Positions 51,629-61,472 of a stretch of 64,000 nucleotides of DNA are shown here, piece after piece. Where the stretch lies: the NCBI GenBank assembly GCA_030524135.1, contig JAUNHA010000003.1, forward strand, positions 24,060-88,059, in the 5' to 3' direction. Under the pieces are notes generated by a model that saw only the letters and a list, made by a program, of their open reading frames with translations, was not told the origin of the DNA and made no database searches. The DNA is from Eubacteriales bacterium (lineage in GTDB: Bacteria; Bacillota; Clostridia; Lachnospirales; Lachnospiraceae). The position numbers were made by a program, and so were the translations under genes. Position 1 is the first letter of the stretch, and each line of letters opens with the position of its first letter.

Positions 51629-54226
51629 TTACTCTGTTTTCTTTACATCCGCAACGAGTTTGTCGGTTTTTGCATCTACCGAAAGCTCGATGGTATCTCC
51701 CTCTCGTACGCGTCCCTCGAGAATGATCCTTGCCGCGAGCGTCTCCACATTTTTCTGGATAAAGCGCTTCAGCGGACGTGCGCCGAACGCCGGATCATAG
51801 CCGTTGTTGACGCAGTAATCCTTCGCGTCCTCCGTAAGGGAAACCGAGATCTCCCTGTCTTTTATCCTGCGGTTCAGATCTTCCATGCACAGGTCGATGA
51901 TATGACGGATATCTTCCTTCGTCAGCGGCTTGAACATAATGATCTCGTCAAGACGGTTCAGGAACTCCGGACGGAAGCTCTGACGCAGCAGGCTTTCCAC
52001 CTGTTCCTTAGCCTCCGGGCGGATCTCTCCGTTTCCGTCGATGCCGTCAAGCAGGAACTGCGATCCCAGATTCGAGGTCAGAATGATGATCGTATTCTTG
52101 AAATCCACGGTCTTGCCCTTCGAATCCGTAATACGGCCGTCGTCGAGCACCTGCAGCAGGATATTAAATACATCCGGATGCGCTTTTTCCACCTCGTCGA
52201 ACAGGACTACGCTGTAGGGTTTTCTGCGGACCGCTTCGGTCAGCTGGCCGCCCTCGTCATAGCCGACATATCCGGGAGGCGCTCCGATGAGCCTGGACAC
52301 ACTGTGTTTCTCCATGTATTCGGACATATCGATACGCACCATATTATTCTCATCGTCAAACAGCTCTGCGGCAAGCGTCTTCGCAAGCTCCGTCTTGCCG
52401 ACACCGGTAGGTCCCAGGAACAGGAATGAACCGATCGGCTTCGTCGGATCCTTGATGCCCGCCTTGGAACGGATGATCGCCTCGGAAACCTTTTCCACGG
52501 CTTCATTCTGTCCGACCACGCGCTTATGCAGCTCCTCCGGAAGCTTCAGCACCTTGTTGCGCTCCGTCTCGGAAAGCTTTGCGACCGGAATGCCCGTCCA
52601 CTTGGAGACGATCTTTGCGATCTCGTCCTCTGTCACATTCTCATGGACAAGGTCGTGTCCCTCCTCACGGGTCTTCTGCTCGGCCTCTTCGAGCTCCTTC
52701 TGCAGGCTCGGAAGCTTGCCGTAGAGGATCGCGCCGGCCTTTTCATAATCGCCGTTTCTCTTTAATATCTCAGCCTCATTCTTCAGGCTCTCGATCTGCT
52801 CACGCAGTGAGGAAAGTCTGTCCACGCCCGCCTTCTCATATTCCCACTTTGCCTTCTCGGAATTAAACGCGTCACGCAGCTCCGCAAGATCCTTCTGCAG
52901 CTCCTCCAGTCTGTCCTTCGAAGCCTTGTCCGTCTCGTTCTTGAGCGCGGTCGCCTCGATCTCCATCTGCATGATCTTTCTCTGTTTCTCATCAAGCTCC
53001 GCAGGCATCTGGTTCATCTCGGTCTTGATCATGGCGCAGGCCTCATCCACAAGGTCGATCGCCTTATCCGGCAGGAAACGGTCGCTGATATACCGGTCGG
53101 AAAGCACGGCGGCCGTTACCAGCGCGCTGTCCGCGATCTTCACGCCGTGATATACCTCATAGCGTTCCTTCAGACCACGGAGAATGGAGATCGTATCCTC
53201 CACGGTCGGTTCGTCAACCTGTACCGGCTGGAAACGACGCTCAAGCGCCGGATCCTTTTCAATATAGCGGTACTCATCAAGCGTGGTCGCGCCGATGCAG
53301 TGCAGCTCGCCTCTTGCGAGCATGGGCTTTAACATATTTCCGGCATCCATGCTGCCTTCGGTCTTGCCCGCGCCGACGATCGTGTGGATCTCATCGATAA
53401 AGAGGATGATGCCTCCCTCCGAATCCACGACCTCCTTCAGTACTGCCTTCAGACGTTCCTCAAATTCACCGCGGTATTTTGCACCCGCAAGCAGGGAGCC
53501 CATATCCAGGGCAAATATTTTTTTATCCTTCAGGCTCTCCGGCACGTCGCCGCGCACGATACGCTGCGCAAGTCCTTCCACGACCGCCGTCTTGCCTACG
53601 CCCGGCTCACCGATCAGCACCGGGTTATTTTTCGTCTTTCGCGACAGGATACGTACGACGTTTCTGATCTCCGTATCACGTCCGATCACCGGATCAAGCT
53701 TCTGGTCGCGCGCCCGCTGCACCAGATCATAGCCGTACTTATTGAGCGCGTCATAGGTCGCCTCCGGATCATCCGTCACAACCCTCTGATTGCCTCTTAC
53801 CTCGGACAGAACCTTTAAAAAGCCGTCCTTCGTGATACCGTACTCCTTCAGGAGTTTTTTCATATCGCTGTCGGCATCCTTCAGAATCGCGAGGAACAGA
53901 TGCTCCACGGAGACATACTCATCTCCCATCGCCTTCGCATGATTCTCAGCACCCGTCAGTACCTTGTTTGCATCGTTGGAAAAATACAGCTGCCCCGCGC
54001 CCGACACCTTCGGAAGCCTCGCGATCAGATCCGTAAGGCTCTGCGTAAAGGCGTCCAGCGGAACATTCATCTTTACCAGCAGCTTTGCGATCAGGCTGTC
54101 GTCAAGCCTTAAAAGGCTCAAAAGCAAATGCTCCTGCTCGATCTGCTGATTGCCGTATTCCCTTGCAACCGCCTCGCAGCCGTTCACCGCTTCGATCGAT
54201 TTCTGCGTAAATTTATTAATATTCAT
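51629..54226 (-). CDS. clpB: ClpB protein disaggregase
   Basis: An 865-residue AAA+ chaperone that extracts and unfolds aggregated proteins with DnaK. It has an N-terminal Clp domain (two Clp-N repeats, 1-150), a first AAA module with [18 protein letters not shown] and a coiled-coil middle domain (about 400-520, a ClpB hallmark). The second AAA module has [15 protein letters not shown]. The start at 54226 ([13 protein letters not shown]) has GAGGAGGG; upstream codons are not conserved. A CIRCE-type element controls its promoter. Confidence 0.97.
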   Translation of the reverse strand: MNINKFTQKSIEAVNGCEAVAREYGNQQIEQEHLLLSLLRLDDSLIAKLLVKMNVPLDAFTQSLTDLIARLPKVSGAGQLYFSNDANKVLTGAENHAKAMGDEYVSVEHLFLAILKDADSDMKKLLKEYGITKDGFLKVLSEVRGNQRVVTDDPEATYDALNKYGYDLVQRARDQKLDPVIGRDTEIRNVVRILSRKTKNNPVLIGEPGVGKTAVVEGLAQRIVRGDVPESLKDKKIFALDMGSLLAGAKYRGEFEERLKAVLKEVVDSEGGIILFIDEIHTIVGAGKTEGSMDAGNMLKPMLARGELHCIGATTLDEYRYIEKDPALERRFQPVQVDEPTVEDTISILRGLKERYEVYHGVKIADSALVTAAVLSDRYISDRFLPDKAIDLVDEACAMIKTEMNQMPAELDEKQRKIMQMEIEATALKNETDKASKDRLEELQKDLAELRDAFNSEKAKWEYEKAGVDRLSSLREQIESLKNEAEILKRNGDYEKAGAILYGKLPSLQKELEEAEQKTREEGHDLVHENVTEDEIAKIVSKWTGIPVAKLSETERNKVLKLPEELHKRVVGQNEAVEKVSEAIIRSKAGIKDPTKPIGSFLFLGPTGVGKTELAKTLAAELFDDENNMVRIDMSEYMEKHSVSRLIGAPPGYVGYDEGGQLTEAVRRKPYSVVLFDEVEKAHPDVFNILLQVLDDGRITDSKGKTVDFKNTIIILTSNLGSQFLLDGIDGNGEIRPEAKEQVESLLRQSFRPEFLNRLDEIIMFKPLTKEDIRHIIDLCMEDLNRRIKDREISVSLTEDAKDYCVNNGYDPAFGARPLKRFIQKNVETLAARIILEGRVREGDTIELSVDAKTDKLVADVKKTE

Positions 54227-54338
54227 ACGTTTCTTCCCTCCTCTCAGGGATGCTTCCAGTTTTCCGAAAATGCTCTGAAAACTGTGCTGCACATAGTTTT
54301 TTCTATCATAAACAGGTCTTTCTCAACCTGACGAGCCT

Positions 54339-54367
54339 ATCTTAGCACTCGCTGTTAGCACTGTCAA
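54339..54367 (-). promoter_or_regulatory. Promoter of clpB
   Basis: TTGACA (54362-54367) and TAAGAT (54339-54344) are 17 bases apart on the minus strand. Both boxes are overlapped by HrcA-type half-sites. Confidence 0.8.
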
Positions 54368-54381
54368 TAGTCGAGTGCTAA
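54342..54381. promoter_or_regulatory. CIRCE operator plus an extra half-site (HrcA control)
   Basis: TTAGCACTG-N9-GAGTGCTAA (54355-54381) is a CIRCE element with one mismatch from TTAGCACTC-N9-GAGTGCTAA. A third half-site, a perfect TTAGCACTC, lies at 54342-54350. The elements cover the -35 box and most of the -10 box, so HrcA would repress clpB. Confidence 0.9.
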
Positions 54382-54406
54382 TCATTTTCTAAAATATTTA
54401 TAAAGA

Positions 54407-54438
54407 AAAAAACCGGCAGAACATCCGCTCCGCCGGTC
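54407..54438 (-). terminator. Terminator of the modular lipoprotein gene
   Basis: ACCGGC / GCCGGT (54412-54417 and 54432-54437) is followed by TTTTTTTC on the minus strand, 35 bases after the stop codon. Confidence 0.8.
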
Positions 54439-54472
54439 CACTTTTCTCTCTTGTGAAACACCTGTAACTATC

Positions 54473-55366
54473 TTATTTTTTCTCCACTGCCGTCGCCTGT
54501 ATCGTCTTGTTTCCGACGCTGCCCGTATAAGTCACGGTAACCTCATCGCCTTCCGCAAGTCCCGCAAACAGGGACGCATCGCCGGTAAACTCAAACGGAA
54601 TCGCCGCGGTATCGATCATCATATGTCCGCCGTCCACAAAGGTAACCGTGCCGCTCATCCTGTTTGCGCTAGCCGTCCCGACGGAATCCGGCGTTACGAC
54701 CTTGATCGCTACCGGAACACCGGAGCCGCTTCCCTCGTCGTTGTCTTCCTGTACGTCTTCATCGATGGAACCAACGTAGGTCACCATCACCTGTGCGCCC
54801 GCGGCAAGTCCTGTCTCGCTCGCGATCTGCGCGATCGAGCTGTCAAAGGTATGATCCTCGCCGTTTGGATCCGTCACGACGAGTTCTCCGTCCGCATAAG
54901 ACTTTACGGTGCCCTGCAGAGCCGGATCCTCGCCCTTTTCCATCGCCTGCTGCTCAAGGGACATGAGCACGGAAACCATCGTCGCCTCAGTCACGCCGCC
55001 CTGGTTTTTCGCGCCGTCATAGGAAACTTCAATATAAGCGCCCGGAAGCACTTCATAATCCGGATCCTTTTCCGCATTTGCAAGATCAAAGGTATAGCTC
55101 TCTCCGTCATCGGAAAGCACGGTCACCTGCGTGCCCGCCATGCCTGTCACGGTTCCGTCAAAATATCCCTCATCTTCAAGCTCCGCCTGCGCTTCCTCAG
55201 CTGCGGATTCGATCTCTTCCGGAGAAACAGCGGACGCTGCCTGCGTGGTCTCCTCCGCTGCCGTCGTTTCCGCGGTCGTGCTCTGTGCAACATCCGCCTT
55301 TTTACCGCATGCGCTTATTGCAAGTGCCCCGGCGAATACCGCCGCAGCATATATTTTTCTCTTCAT
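54473..55366 (-). CDS. Lipoprotein with three repeated beta-rich modules
   Basis: A 297-residue lipoprotein of unknown function. The signal peptide MKRKIYAAAVFAGALAISAC ends in the lipobox ISAC. A Thr/Glu/Ala-rich linker follows. The rest contains three similar modules of about 65-80 residues: GTVTGMAGTQVTVLSDDGESYTFDL (about 70-135), GTVKSYADGELVVTDPNGEDHTFDS (about 140-215) and GTVTFVDGGHMMIDTAAIPFEF (about 228-297). Each ends in VxVTYxG. They look like small OB-fold or beta-barrel units. It has GAGGAGG before 55366. Confidence 0.8.
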   Translation of the reverse strand: MKRKIYAAAVFAGALAISACGKKADVAQSTTAETTAAEETTQAASAVSPEEIESAAEEAQAELEDEGYFDGTVTGMAGTQVTVLSDDGESYTFDLANAEKDPDYEVLPGAYIEVSYDGAKNQGGVTEATMVSVLMSLEQQAMEKGEDPALQGTVKSYADGELVVTDPNGEDHTFDSSIAQIASETGLAAGAQVMVTYVGSIDEDVQEDNDEGSGSGVPVAIKVVTPDSVGTASANRMSGTVTFVDGGHMMIDTAAIPFEFTGDASLFAGLAEGDEVTVTYTGSVGNKTIQATAVEKK

Positions 55367-55463
55367 AATATATAACCTCCTCATGGTGCTTCTGTTTAAA
55401 GCATCTTACTACAAACCACGGCTGCAATCCATAGCATTTGTCTTAAAGATAACTTAAATCACC

Positions 55464-56834
55464 TTAAACTTTGTCTTCCGCACCCGGAGATTCCTGTGAC
55501 CCGCCGAGCTGTTTCAGCTGCAAAAGCCATTCCCTGATCTCCTTTTCCTTTCCGTTTTCCGACGGTCTGTAATAGGAAGCCGCCTTCAGCGCGTCCGGCA
55601 GATACTGCTGGTCCACATAATGCATCGGGAAGTCGTGCGCGTACTTGTAGCCTACGCCGCGTGACAGCGCCTCATGCCCCTCGTAATGCGCATCCTGCAG
55701 ATACGGCGGAATCGGAAGGCTGCCGCTTTTCCCTACCTCCGCAAGCGCCTCGTCCACCGCGAGATAGGCCGCGTTTGATTTCGGCGCCGAAGCCACATAG
55801 GTCGCCGCCTGCGCAAGCACAATACGAGCCTCGGGCATGCCGAGCCGCTCGATCGCAAGCGAAGCGTTCGTCGCGACGACGAGCGCCATCGGATCCGCAT
55901 TTCCAACGTCCTCAGAAGCGCAGATCATAATTCTGCGCGCGATAAATTTGATGTCCTCACCCGCATAGATCATGCGCGCCAGATAATAGACCGCGGCATC
56001 CGGATCAGATCCCCGCATACTCTTGATAAACGCAGAGATCGTATCATAATGATTGTCTCCGTCCTTGTCATAGCCGACCGCACGGCGCTGAATACACTCC
56101 TGCATCGTCTCAAGCGTCAGATGAATACGTCCGTCTTCTCCCTTTTCCGTCGTCAGCACGCCGAGCTCGATCGCGTTGAGCGCCGCCCGCGCATCCCCGT
56201 CCGCTACATCGGAAAGAAACTCAACGGCATTCTCATCGATGCAGGCGCCGTACATGCCCATGCCCTTTTTCTCATCCGAAACGGCACGGCGGATCAGCGT
56301 TTTGATATTTTCCCGGGAGAGTGGCTTCAGCTCAAAAATGCGGCTTCTTGACAACAGCGCCCGGTTTACCTCAAAATACGGATTTTCCGTCGTCGCACCG
56401 ATCAGCGTGATCGTCCCGTCCTCCACATAGGGAAGCAGATAATCCTGCTGCGCCTTATTGAAACGGTGAATCTCATCCACAAACAGAATGGTACGCTTTC
56501 CGTACATCGACAGCTCGTCCTTCGCCTGCTTTACGACCTCTTCCATGTCCTTTTTCCCGGCGATCGTCGCGTTCAGCTGTCTGAAATCCGCCTTCGTCGT
56601 ATTGGCGATGACCTTTGCAAGCGTCGTCTTGCCCGTTCCAGGCGGACCGTAAAATACGATGGAGCCAAGCTTGTCCGCCTTGATCGCGCGATAGAGAAGC
56701 TTATCCTTTCCGACGATATGCTCCTGACCTACCACTTCATCGAGCGTCTCCGGGCGCATACGGCTTGCGAGCGGAGATTCCGTCTTCTGCGTCTGTTCCC
56801 TCATATAATCAAATAAATTCATTCCGCCTTCCAT
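55464..56834 (-). CDS. rarA: Replication-associated recombination protein A (RarA/MgsA)
   Basis: A 456-residue AAA+ ATPase acting at stalled replication forks. It has a typical N-terminal region MRPETLDEVVGQEHIVG, Walker A YGPPGTGKTTLAK, Walker B LFVDEIHRFNKAQQDYLLP and sensor GATTENPYFEVN. The C-terminal part has DARAALNAIE and MAVDEA-like helices that form the tetramer. ATG 56834 has AGAGGCG upstream; a second Met lies four codons later. It is divergent from udk. Confidence 0.96.
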   Translation of the reverse strand: MEGGMNLFDYMREQTQKTESPLASRMRPETLDEVVGQEHIVGKDKLLYRAIKADKLGSIVFYGPPGTGKTTLAKVIANTTKADFRQLNATIAGKKDMEEVVKQAKDELSMYGKRTILFVDEIHRFNKAQQDYLLPYVEDGTITLIGATTENPYFEVNRALLSRSRIFELKPLSRENIKTLIRRAVSDEKKGMGMYGACIDENAVEFLSDVADGDARAALNAIELGVLTTEKGEDGRIHLTLETMQECIQRRAVGYDKDGDNHYDTISAFIKSMRGSDPDAAVYYLARMIYAGEDIKFIARRIMICASEDVGNADPMALVVATNASLAIERLGMPEARIVLAQAATYVASAPKSNAAYLAVDEALAEVGKSGSLPIPPYLQDAHYEGHEALSRGVGYKYAHDFPMHYVDQQYLPDALKAASYYRPSENGKEKEIREWLLQLKQLGGSQESPGAEDKV

Positions 56835-56866
56835 TTGCGCCTCTTTTCCAGTCCGTTTTTATGTTT

Positions 56867-56895
56867 ATTCTACCATTCCCGCGCCTGATCCGCAA
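56867..56895 (-). promoter_or_regulatory. Promoter of rarA
   Basis: TTGCGG (56890-56895) and TAGAAT (56867-56872) are 17 bases apart on the minus strand, about 33 bases before rarA. Confidence 0.55.
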
Positions 56896-56959
56896 GGTTT
56901 CCTGCAACATATGTTCCCCTTTTTATACCGGAGTTTTTTTCCTGTTTTTTACTCAGCTC

Positions 56960-56988
56960 TTGCCCTCCCGCCCATTGCGTTTTATAAT
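56960..56988 (+). promoter_or_regulatory. Promoter of udk
   Basis: TTGCCC (56960-56965) and TATAAT (56983-56988) are 17 bases apart on the plus strand, 28 bases before udk. Confidence 0.65.
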
Positions 56989-57015
56989 AAAAAAAACATC
57001 TGAGAGGAACACAGC

Positions 57016-57639
57016 ATGACACCCATTCTAATCGGTATCGCCGGCGGCACAGGCTCCGGCAAGTCTACCTTCACAAACCGCATCCGGGATGCATTTGGCG
57101 ATCAGGTCGCCGTTCTTTATCATGATAATTATTATAAGGCACATGATGACATGCCCTTTTCCGAGCGCAAGCATCTCAACTATGATCACCCGAATGCATT
57201 TGACACAGAGCTTCTGGTCCATGATCTCGAAGAGCTGAAGCGCGGCCACAGCATCGTCTCGCCGACCTATAACTATGCGGATCACAACCGCGCGCCTGAA
57301 ACCATACTGGTCGAGCCGAAAAAGGTGATCCTGATCGAAGGGATCCTCGTCCTCTATGAAAAAGCGCTGCGCGATCTTTTTGACATCAAGGTCTTCGTCG
57401 ATGCGGATGCCGACGAGCGCATTCTCCGGCGCGTATTAAGAGATACCAAGGAGCGCGGCCGCGACATTGAAAACATTATCGAGCAGTACCTTACGACGGT
57501 AAAGCCCATGCACTATCTCTATGTAGAGCCGACCCGTATCTACGCAGATGTCGTGGTCAACAGCGGCATGAATGATGTGGCCTTTGATCTGATGAAGCAT
57601 AAGATCGAGGTCTATCTTGCAAAGGAAGAGGGAAAATAA
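57016..57639 (+). CDS. udk: Uridine kinase
   Basis: A 207-residue nucleoside kinase that phosphorylates uridine and cytidine in pyrimidine salvage. P-loop GIAGGTGSGKSTFTN (8-22), HDNYYKAHDDMPF, NYDHPNAFD and PTYNYADHNR match the Udk family. The start ATG 57016 follows GAGAGGAAC. It is a single plus-strand gene. Confidence 0.96.
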   Translation: MTPILIGIAGGTGSGKSTFTNRIRDAFGDQVAVLYHDNYYKAHDDMPFSERKHLNYDHPNAFDTELLVHDLEELKRGHSIVSPTYNYADHNRAPETILVEPKKVILIEGILVLYEKALRDLFDIKVFVDADADERILRRVLRDTKERGRDIENIIEQYLTTVKPMHYLYVEPTRIYADVVVNSGMNDVAFDLMKHKIEVYLAKEEGK

Positions 57640-57668
57640 CCCCGGAGAATCCCTGTCGTATGAATCAG

Positions 57669-57706
57669 AAAAGACACCGCCCTGCAAAGCTGCGATGTCT
57701 TTTTTA
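57669..57706 (+). terminator. Terminator of udk
   Basis: AAAAGACACCGC pairs with GCGATGTCTTTT (57669-57680 and 57692-57703, one mismatch) and is followed by TTTATT on the plus strand. It abuts the end of the convergent rlmD gene. Confidence 0.7.
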
Positions 57707-58861
57707 TTATGCCTTGTACCTGAGCTCTGCGCAGACCTCACATTTTTCCGTGAACGGAAACTGATCAAACGGCTGTATCCGCCTGACCTCATATCCATGC
57801 TTTACGAGATACCGAAGATCCCGCGCAAGCGTCTCCGGTTCACAGGAAATATAAACCACCCGCTCCGGCGCTGCCCCGGCAAGTGACGACAGGAACACCT
57901 CGTCGCTGCCTGAACGCGGCGGATCCATAAATACAACGTCCGGATGGATCCCGTCTTCCGCGCCCGCGCGCATGAATTCTCCCGCGTCTCCCGCAAGAAA
58001 CCTGATATTCCCGATCCGGTTTTCCCTTGCATTCAGCTTCGCGTCGCGTACCGCGTCACGGTTCAGCTCGATTCCTGTCACCTCTCCCGCCTTTGCGGCA
58101 GCGATCATTCCGATCGTTCCGATTCCGCAATAGGCATCGAGCACACGCTCCTTTCCGCGAAGCCCTGCAAACTGCACCGCCGTTTGATACAGCCGTTCCG
58201 TCTGCACGGGATTTACCTGATAAAAGGACTTCGGAGAAATGCGAAACGTAAGCCCGCAGAGGCGATCCCTGATAAATCCGGGTCCGTATATGGTTTTTTC
58301 CCGCTCTCCCAGCACCATGCTGGTCTGTTTATCATTGATATTCAGCACAATGGTCGTGATTTCCGGGTGCGCCTTTAAAAGCGCCTTCACGAAATTGTTC
58401 TTGGACGGGAAGATCGGATTTCCGATCACGAGCACCACCATGATCTCCCCGCTCGTAAAGCCCCTGCGCACGAGCACATGTCTGAGAAGTCCGTAACCGC
58501 TGTCCTCGTCGTAGGTCTTAATACGGAATGAACGGAGCATGCCGCGGATCGTCGCAATGATCTCCTGGCATTTTCTGTCTTCGATCAGACAGTTTTCGAT
58601 CGGCACGACCCTGTGCGAATTCGCTTCATAGGTGCCCGATATGATATTTCCTTTTTTATCCCGGTCAAAGACGGCATGCACCTTATTCCTGTAATAATAA
58701 GGATCCTCCATTCCGATGATCGGGCTCACACGGCAAAAATCATGCAGCAGGTTTTCACATCTCGCCTGCTTTTTTGCAAGCTGTTTTTCATAGGACATGC
58801 CCTGATATTGGCAGCTTCCGCATTTTTTTGCGCTTTTGCAAACCACTTGCGTGTTTTCCAT
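57707..58861 (-). CDS. rlmD: 23S rRNA uracil-C5 methyltransferase (RlmD/TrmA family)
   Basis: A 384-residue SAM-dependent RNA methyltransferase. The N-terminus has four Cys (8, 14, 17, 35) in the CX5CX2CX17C pattern of the RumA [4Fe-4S] site. It lacks a recognisable TRAM domain. Motifs are VLDAYCGIGTIGMIAAAKA for SAM, FMDPPRSGSDE and the catalytic SCEPETLARDL Cys. The end, EKCEVCAELRYKA, differs from the common ending of the family. The exact uridine target (such as U1939 of 23S rRNA) is inferred. Confidence 0.9.
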   Translation of the reverse strand: MENTQVVCKSAKKCGSCQYQGMSYEKQLAKKQARCENLLHDFCRVSPIIGMEDPYYYRNKVHAVFDRDKKGNIISGTYEANSHRVVPIENCLIEDRKCQEIIATIRGMLRSFRIKTYDEDSGYGLLRHVLVRRGFTSGEIMVVLVIGNPIFPSKNNFVKALLKAHPEITTIVLNINDKQTSMVLGEREKTIYGPGFIRDRLCGLTFRISPKSFYQVNPVQTERLYQTAVQFAGLRGKERVLDAYCGIGTIGMIAAAKAGEVTGIELNRDAVRDAKLNARENRIGNIRFLAGDAGEFMRAGAEDGIHPDVVFMDPPRSGSDEVFLSSLAGAAPERVVYISCEPETLARDLRYLVKHGYEVRRIQPFDQFPFTEKCEVCAELRYKA

Positions 58862-58908
58862 ATTTCCCCTGTCTGTTTCCCAAATATTACCGCAAAGCTG
58901 TCTTTAGA

Positions 58909-59631
58909 TCAGTCAACTGCGGAAGCCGGGCTCTCCGCCGTATCGGCTTCAGAAGTCTCAGCCGTCTCAGCCGTTTCGGTCGTCTCAGCCGCTGTGCTTT
59001 CATCCGCAGCTGCAGCTTCTTCGGATGCGCTGCTCTGCAGTACGATTGCCTGATCCTGCAGCGACTCCAGGATCCGGTCTCTTTCATCCGCCCATTCCTC
59101 TTCATAGGTCTCGATATCCGGATCAAGCGGAATTTCATCTCCCGGATTCAGTTTAAGGTCTATGAGCCAGGTACTCTCGTCATCCTCCGTACTTTCCGGC
59201 TTTACGGAAAGCGTCAGCGCGTATTTCGAAAAAAGTGTTCCGAAGCTTTCCTGCGAGCTTAATTCATATTCGTTTGACTGCGTCACGGCTGCGTCATTCA
59301 CGTGGCGGACAGCTGCGGCAGCAAACTGCTCAGCCTCCTCCTTTGTCGTATCATCCATGCACACCGCTTCGATCGTGACCGTCTTACTGTCATTGTCCCC
59401 TGACACGTTCAGGTTATTGATATATACATAAGGATTGGTTTCCGCATCTCCGAACGCATCGATCGTATCATTGTGAATCTGTACGAAATCAAGCGCGACG
59501 TCCTTTGTCTGGCTGAAGTCCGGTCCTCTCATAACAACCGTCTGTTCCGTCGGCGCACAGCCTGAAAGTCCTGTGCTCACAGCCGCCATCAAAACAGCGG
59601 CCCCCAGAATAAGAGCTGATCTATAGTTCAT
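58909..59631 (-). CDS. Lipoprotein of unknown function
   Basis: A 240-residue lipoprotein with a signal peptide ending in the lipobox LSGC (cysteine near residue 25). The middle region (about 40-180) contains KTVTIEAVCMDDTTKEEAEQFAAAAVRHVNDAA, a helix-strand region, and no family I recognise. The last 45 residues are a Ala/Glu/Thr-rich low-complexity tail (TAETTETAETAETSEADTAE). It follows the htrA gene after a hairpin, and its AGGAGG start lies 27 bases after that hairpin. Confidence 0.75.
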   Translation of the reverse strand: MNYRSALILGAAVLMAAVSTGLSGCAPTEQTVVMRGPDFSQTKDVALDFVQIHNDTIDAFGDAETNPYVYINNLNVSGDNDSKTVTIEAVCMDDTTKEEAEQFAAAAVRHVNDAAVTQSNEYELSSQESFGTLFSKYALTLSVKPESTEDDESTWLIDLKLNPGDEIPLDPDIETYEEEWADERDRILESLQDQAIVLQSSASEEAAAADESTAAETTETAETAETSEADTAESPASAVD

Positions 59632-59657
59632 TTTTTCATACCTCCTGAATACAAAAT

Positions 59658-59687
59658 CGGCTGTTTTATTTTAACATAAAACAGCCG
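59658..59687 (-). terminator. Hairpin terminator between htrA and the lipoprotein gene
   Basis: A perfect 12-bp stem CGGCTGTTTTAT / ATAAAACAGCCG (59658-59669 and 59676-59687) is followed by ATTTTG on the minus strand. There is no clear promoter between it and the lipoprotein gene, so some read-through may be needed. Confidence 0.7.
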
Positions 59688-59765
59688 GTTTAAGTCTTAC
59701 AATATTTTAAAGCTTAGGATGCGTCCGCAATCCCCGAAGCTTTGCCCGCTTTGCACATGGCTCCG

Positions 59766-61226
59766 TTAGCGCTGGTACTGCTCAAGGAACTCGCGGAACT
59801 TCTCATAAAGATCATCCGTTCCGGACTGGCCGTTCTGGCCTTTCTGCGCGCCGTTATCCTGTCCATTGTTTCCGTCCGGTCCCTGCGGGGATGCAGAACC
59901 GTTGTTTCCGGGCTGCTGCCCCGGCACTGCATTTCCATCCGGCGTACCATTCTGTGCATTTCCGTTTCCGGCTGCATCCGGATTGGATCCGAGCGTTACT
60001 TCGATCGTCTTCTCAACGTACTGGCCGTTTTCAAGCCGCTGCACGGTCACTTTAACTGTCGAGCCCGCCTCGTAGTACTTCACAAGTCTTGTGAGATCCT
60101 CCGCCGAGCTTACGCTCTGACCGTCAAACTTCGTAATGATGTCATTCTGCAGAATGCCGGCATCCTTTGCCGCTGAGGTCTGGCCGTCCTCATCTGCAAA
60201 TCCCGCTACCAGCACGCCCTCCGGCATGTTGAGCGCCTCTGCATACTGCTCATTAATCGTCTTGATGTAGACGCCAAGTCTGCCCTGCTGATCCTCCGGG
60301 ATCTCCACCTTTGTCTTTGCATTGGACAGATTGTCGATTACATCCATTGCCTTATAGATCGGGATCGCATAGCCCACGCCCTCGACGCTGGTATCCGCAA
60401 GCTTTGCTACATTGATACCGATCACTTCGCCGTTCATGTTGATGAGTGCGCCGCCGGAGTTGCCCGGGTTGATTGCCGCGTCTACCTGGATCAGGTCGGA
60501 ATTGGTTCCCTCCTCCGTCGTGATCTCACGGTTCAGGGCCGAGATATAACCGACCGTTACAGACTGTCCAAACCCAAGTGCATTGCCGATCGCGATAACG
60601 CCCTGGCCGATCTTCAGATCCTCCGAATCATGCAGCGTCGCAACCTTAATATCGTCCATGGTCTCTGCCTTGATGCTGGAAAGCGGAACTGCCACGATCG
60701 CAAGGTCAATGGTGGAATCGGTTCCCTTGATCGCCGCATCCACGGTCTCTCCGTCATCGAAGGTTACGGAAATCTGCTCCGCATTTTCCACAACGTGGTT
60801 GTTTGTTACGATCAGAAGCTCGTCATCCGTTTTCTTTACGATGACACCGGAGCCTGCCGCCTGCGCTTCATACTGCTGCGGCTGCCCGCCGCCGTAAAAA
60901 TAATCAAAGATGCTGCCATAGCCCTGCTGCTGAATGAGCATCGTATTTGTAATGCTTACAACCTGCGGCATCGTCTCCTCAACGATATCCGACACATCGA
61001 GCACCTGCGCCTGCACCTCATTGTCATCCGCATCGTCTCTGTCATCCGGGTCCTTTTCCTTCTGATCATCCGCTGCCGCCTGATCCTGCGTGCTTCCCTT
61101 AATGCCGGTATCCGCACTGCCCTGCACCAGAGCGCCTGACAGGGTGTTGATGCCGACCATCGTGCCTCCGGCGATCGCTCCGAAGAGGACGGCGCTTAAA
61201 ATAACAGCAAGTACTTTCTTCATCAT
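59766..61226 (-). CDS. htrA: HtrA/DegP-type serine protease
   Basis: A 486-residue membrane-anchored protease that degrades misfolded exported proteins. It has an N-terminal membrane segment (about 5-28), an acidic linker and a trypsin-like domain with His144 (VTNNHVV), Asp174 (STIDLAIV) and Ser257 (NPGNSGGALI). One PDZ domain follows (VLVAGFADEDGQTSAAKDAGILQNDIITKFDG, ending near residue 415). The last 75 residues are Gly/Asn/Gln-rich and probably disordered. It precedes the lipoprotein gene and follows an LCP gene by about 250 bases. Confidence 0.95.
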   Translation of the reverse strand: MMKKVLAVILSAVLFGAIAGGTMVGINTLSGALVQGSADTGIKGSTQDQAAADDQKEKDPDDRDDADDNEVQAQVLDVSDIVEETMPQVVSITNTMLIQQQGYGSIFDYFYGGGQPQQYEAQAAGSGVIVKKTDDELLIVTNNHVVENAEQISVTFDDGETVDAAIKGTDSTIDLAIVAVPLSSIKAETMDDIKVATLHDSEDLKIGQGVIAIGNALGFGQSVTVGYISALNREITTEEGTNSDLIQVDAAINPGNSGGALINMNGEVIGINVAKLADTSVEGVGYAIPIYKAMDVIDNLSNAKTKVEIPEDQQGRLGVYIKTINEQYAEALNMPEGVLVAGFADEDGQTSAAKDAGILQNDIITKFDGQSVSSAEDLTRLVKYYEAGSTVKVTVQRLENGQYVEKTIEVTLGSNPDAAGNGNAQNGTPDGNAVPGQQPGNNGSASPQGPDGNNGQDNGAQKGQNGQSGTDDLYEKFREFLEQYQR

Positions 61227-61406
61227 CTATTCCTCCATCCTGCTGATTTACTGCGTTTTCTTTTTACATGCCCCATTAAACACTTCTATTATGTATAAAT
61301 TGTGTCCAAGTTCACATTTTTCCGCAATTTTAGTTTTTTTTTAGAATTCGTTTCTTTCTGCTTTATAAGGCCGAAAAACCTGCAGGCTTTTCCGGATACC
61401 TTCCCG

Positions 61407-61450
61407 CAAAAAGCTCCCCGGAAGCGGTCTTTTCACCGCTCCGGAGAGCC
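61407..61450 (-). terminator. Terminator of the LCP gene
   Basis: A long stem CTCTCCGGAGCGGT / ACCGCTTCCGGGGAG, with a few mismatches and a short GAAA-type loop, is followed by CTTTTTG on the minus strand. It lies 22-66 bases after the stop codon. The rest of the gap before htrA (61227-61406) shows no structure I can support. Confidence 0.75.
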
Positions 61451-61472
61451 ATATTCTGCTTACAGTTTTGGA

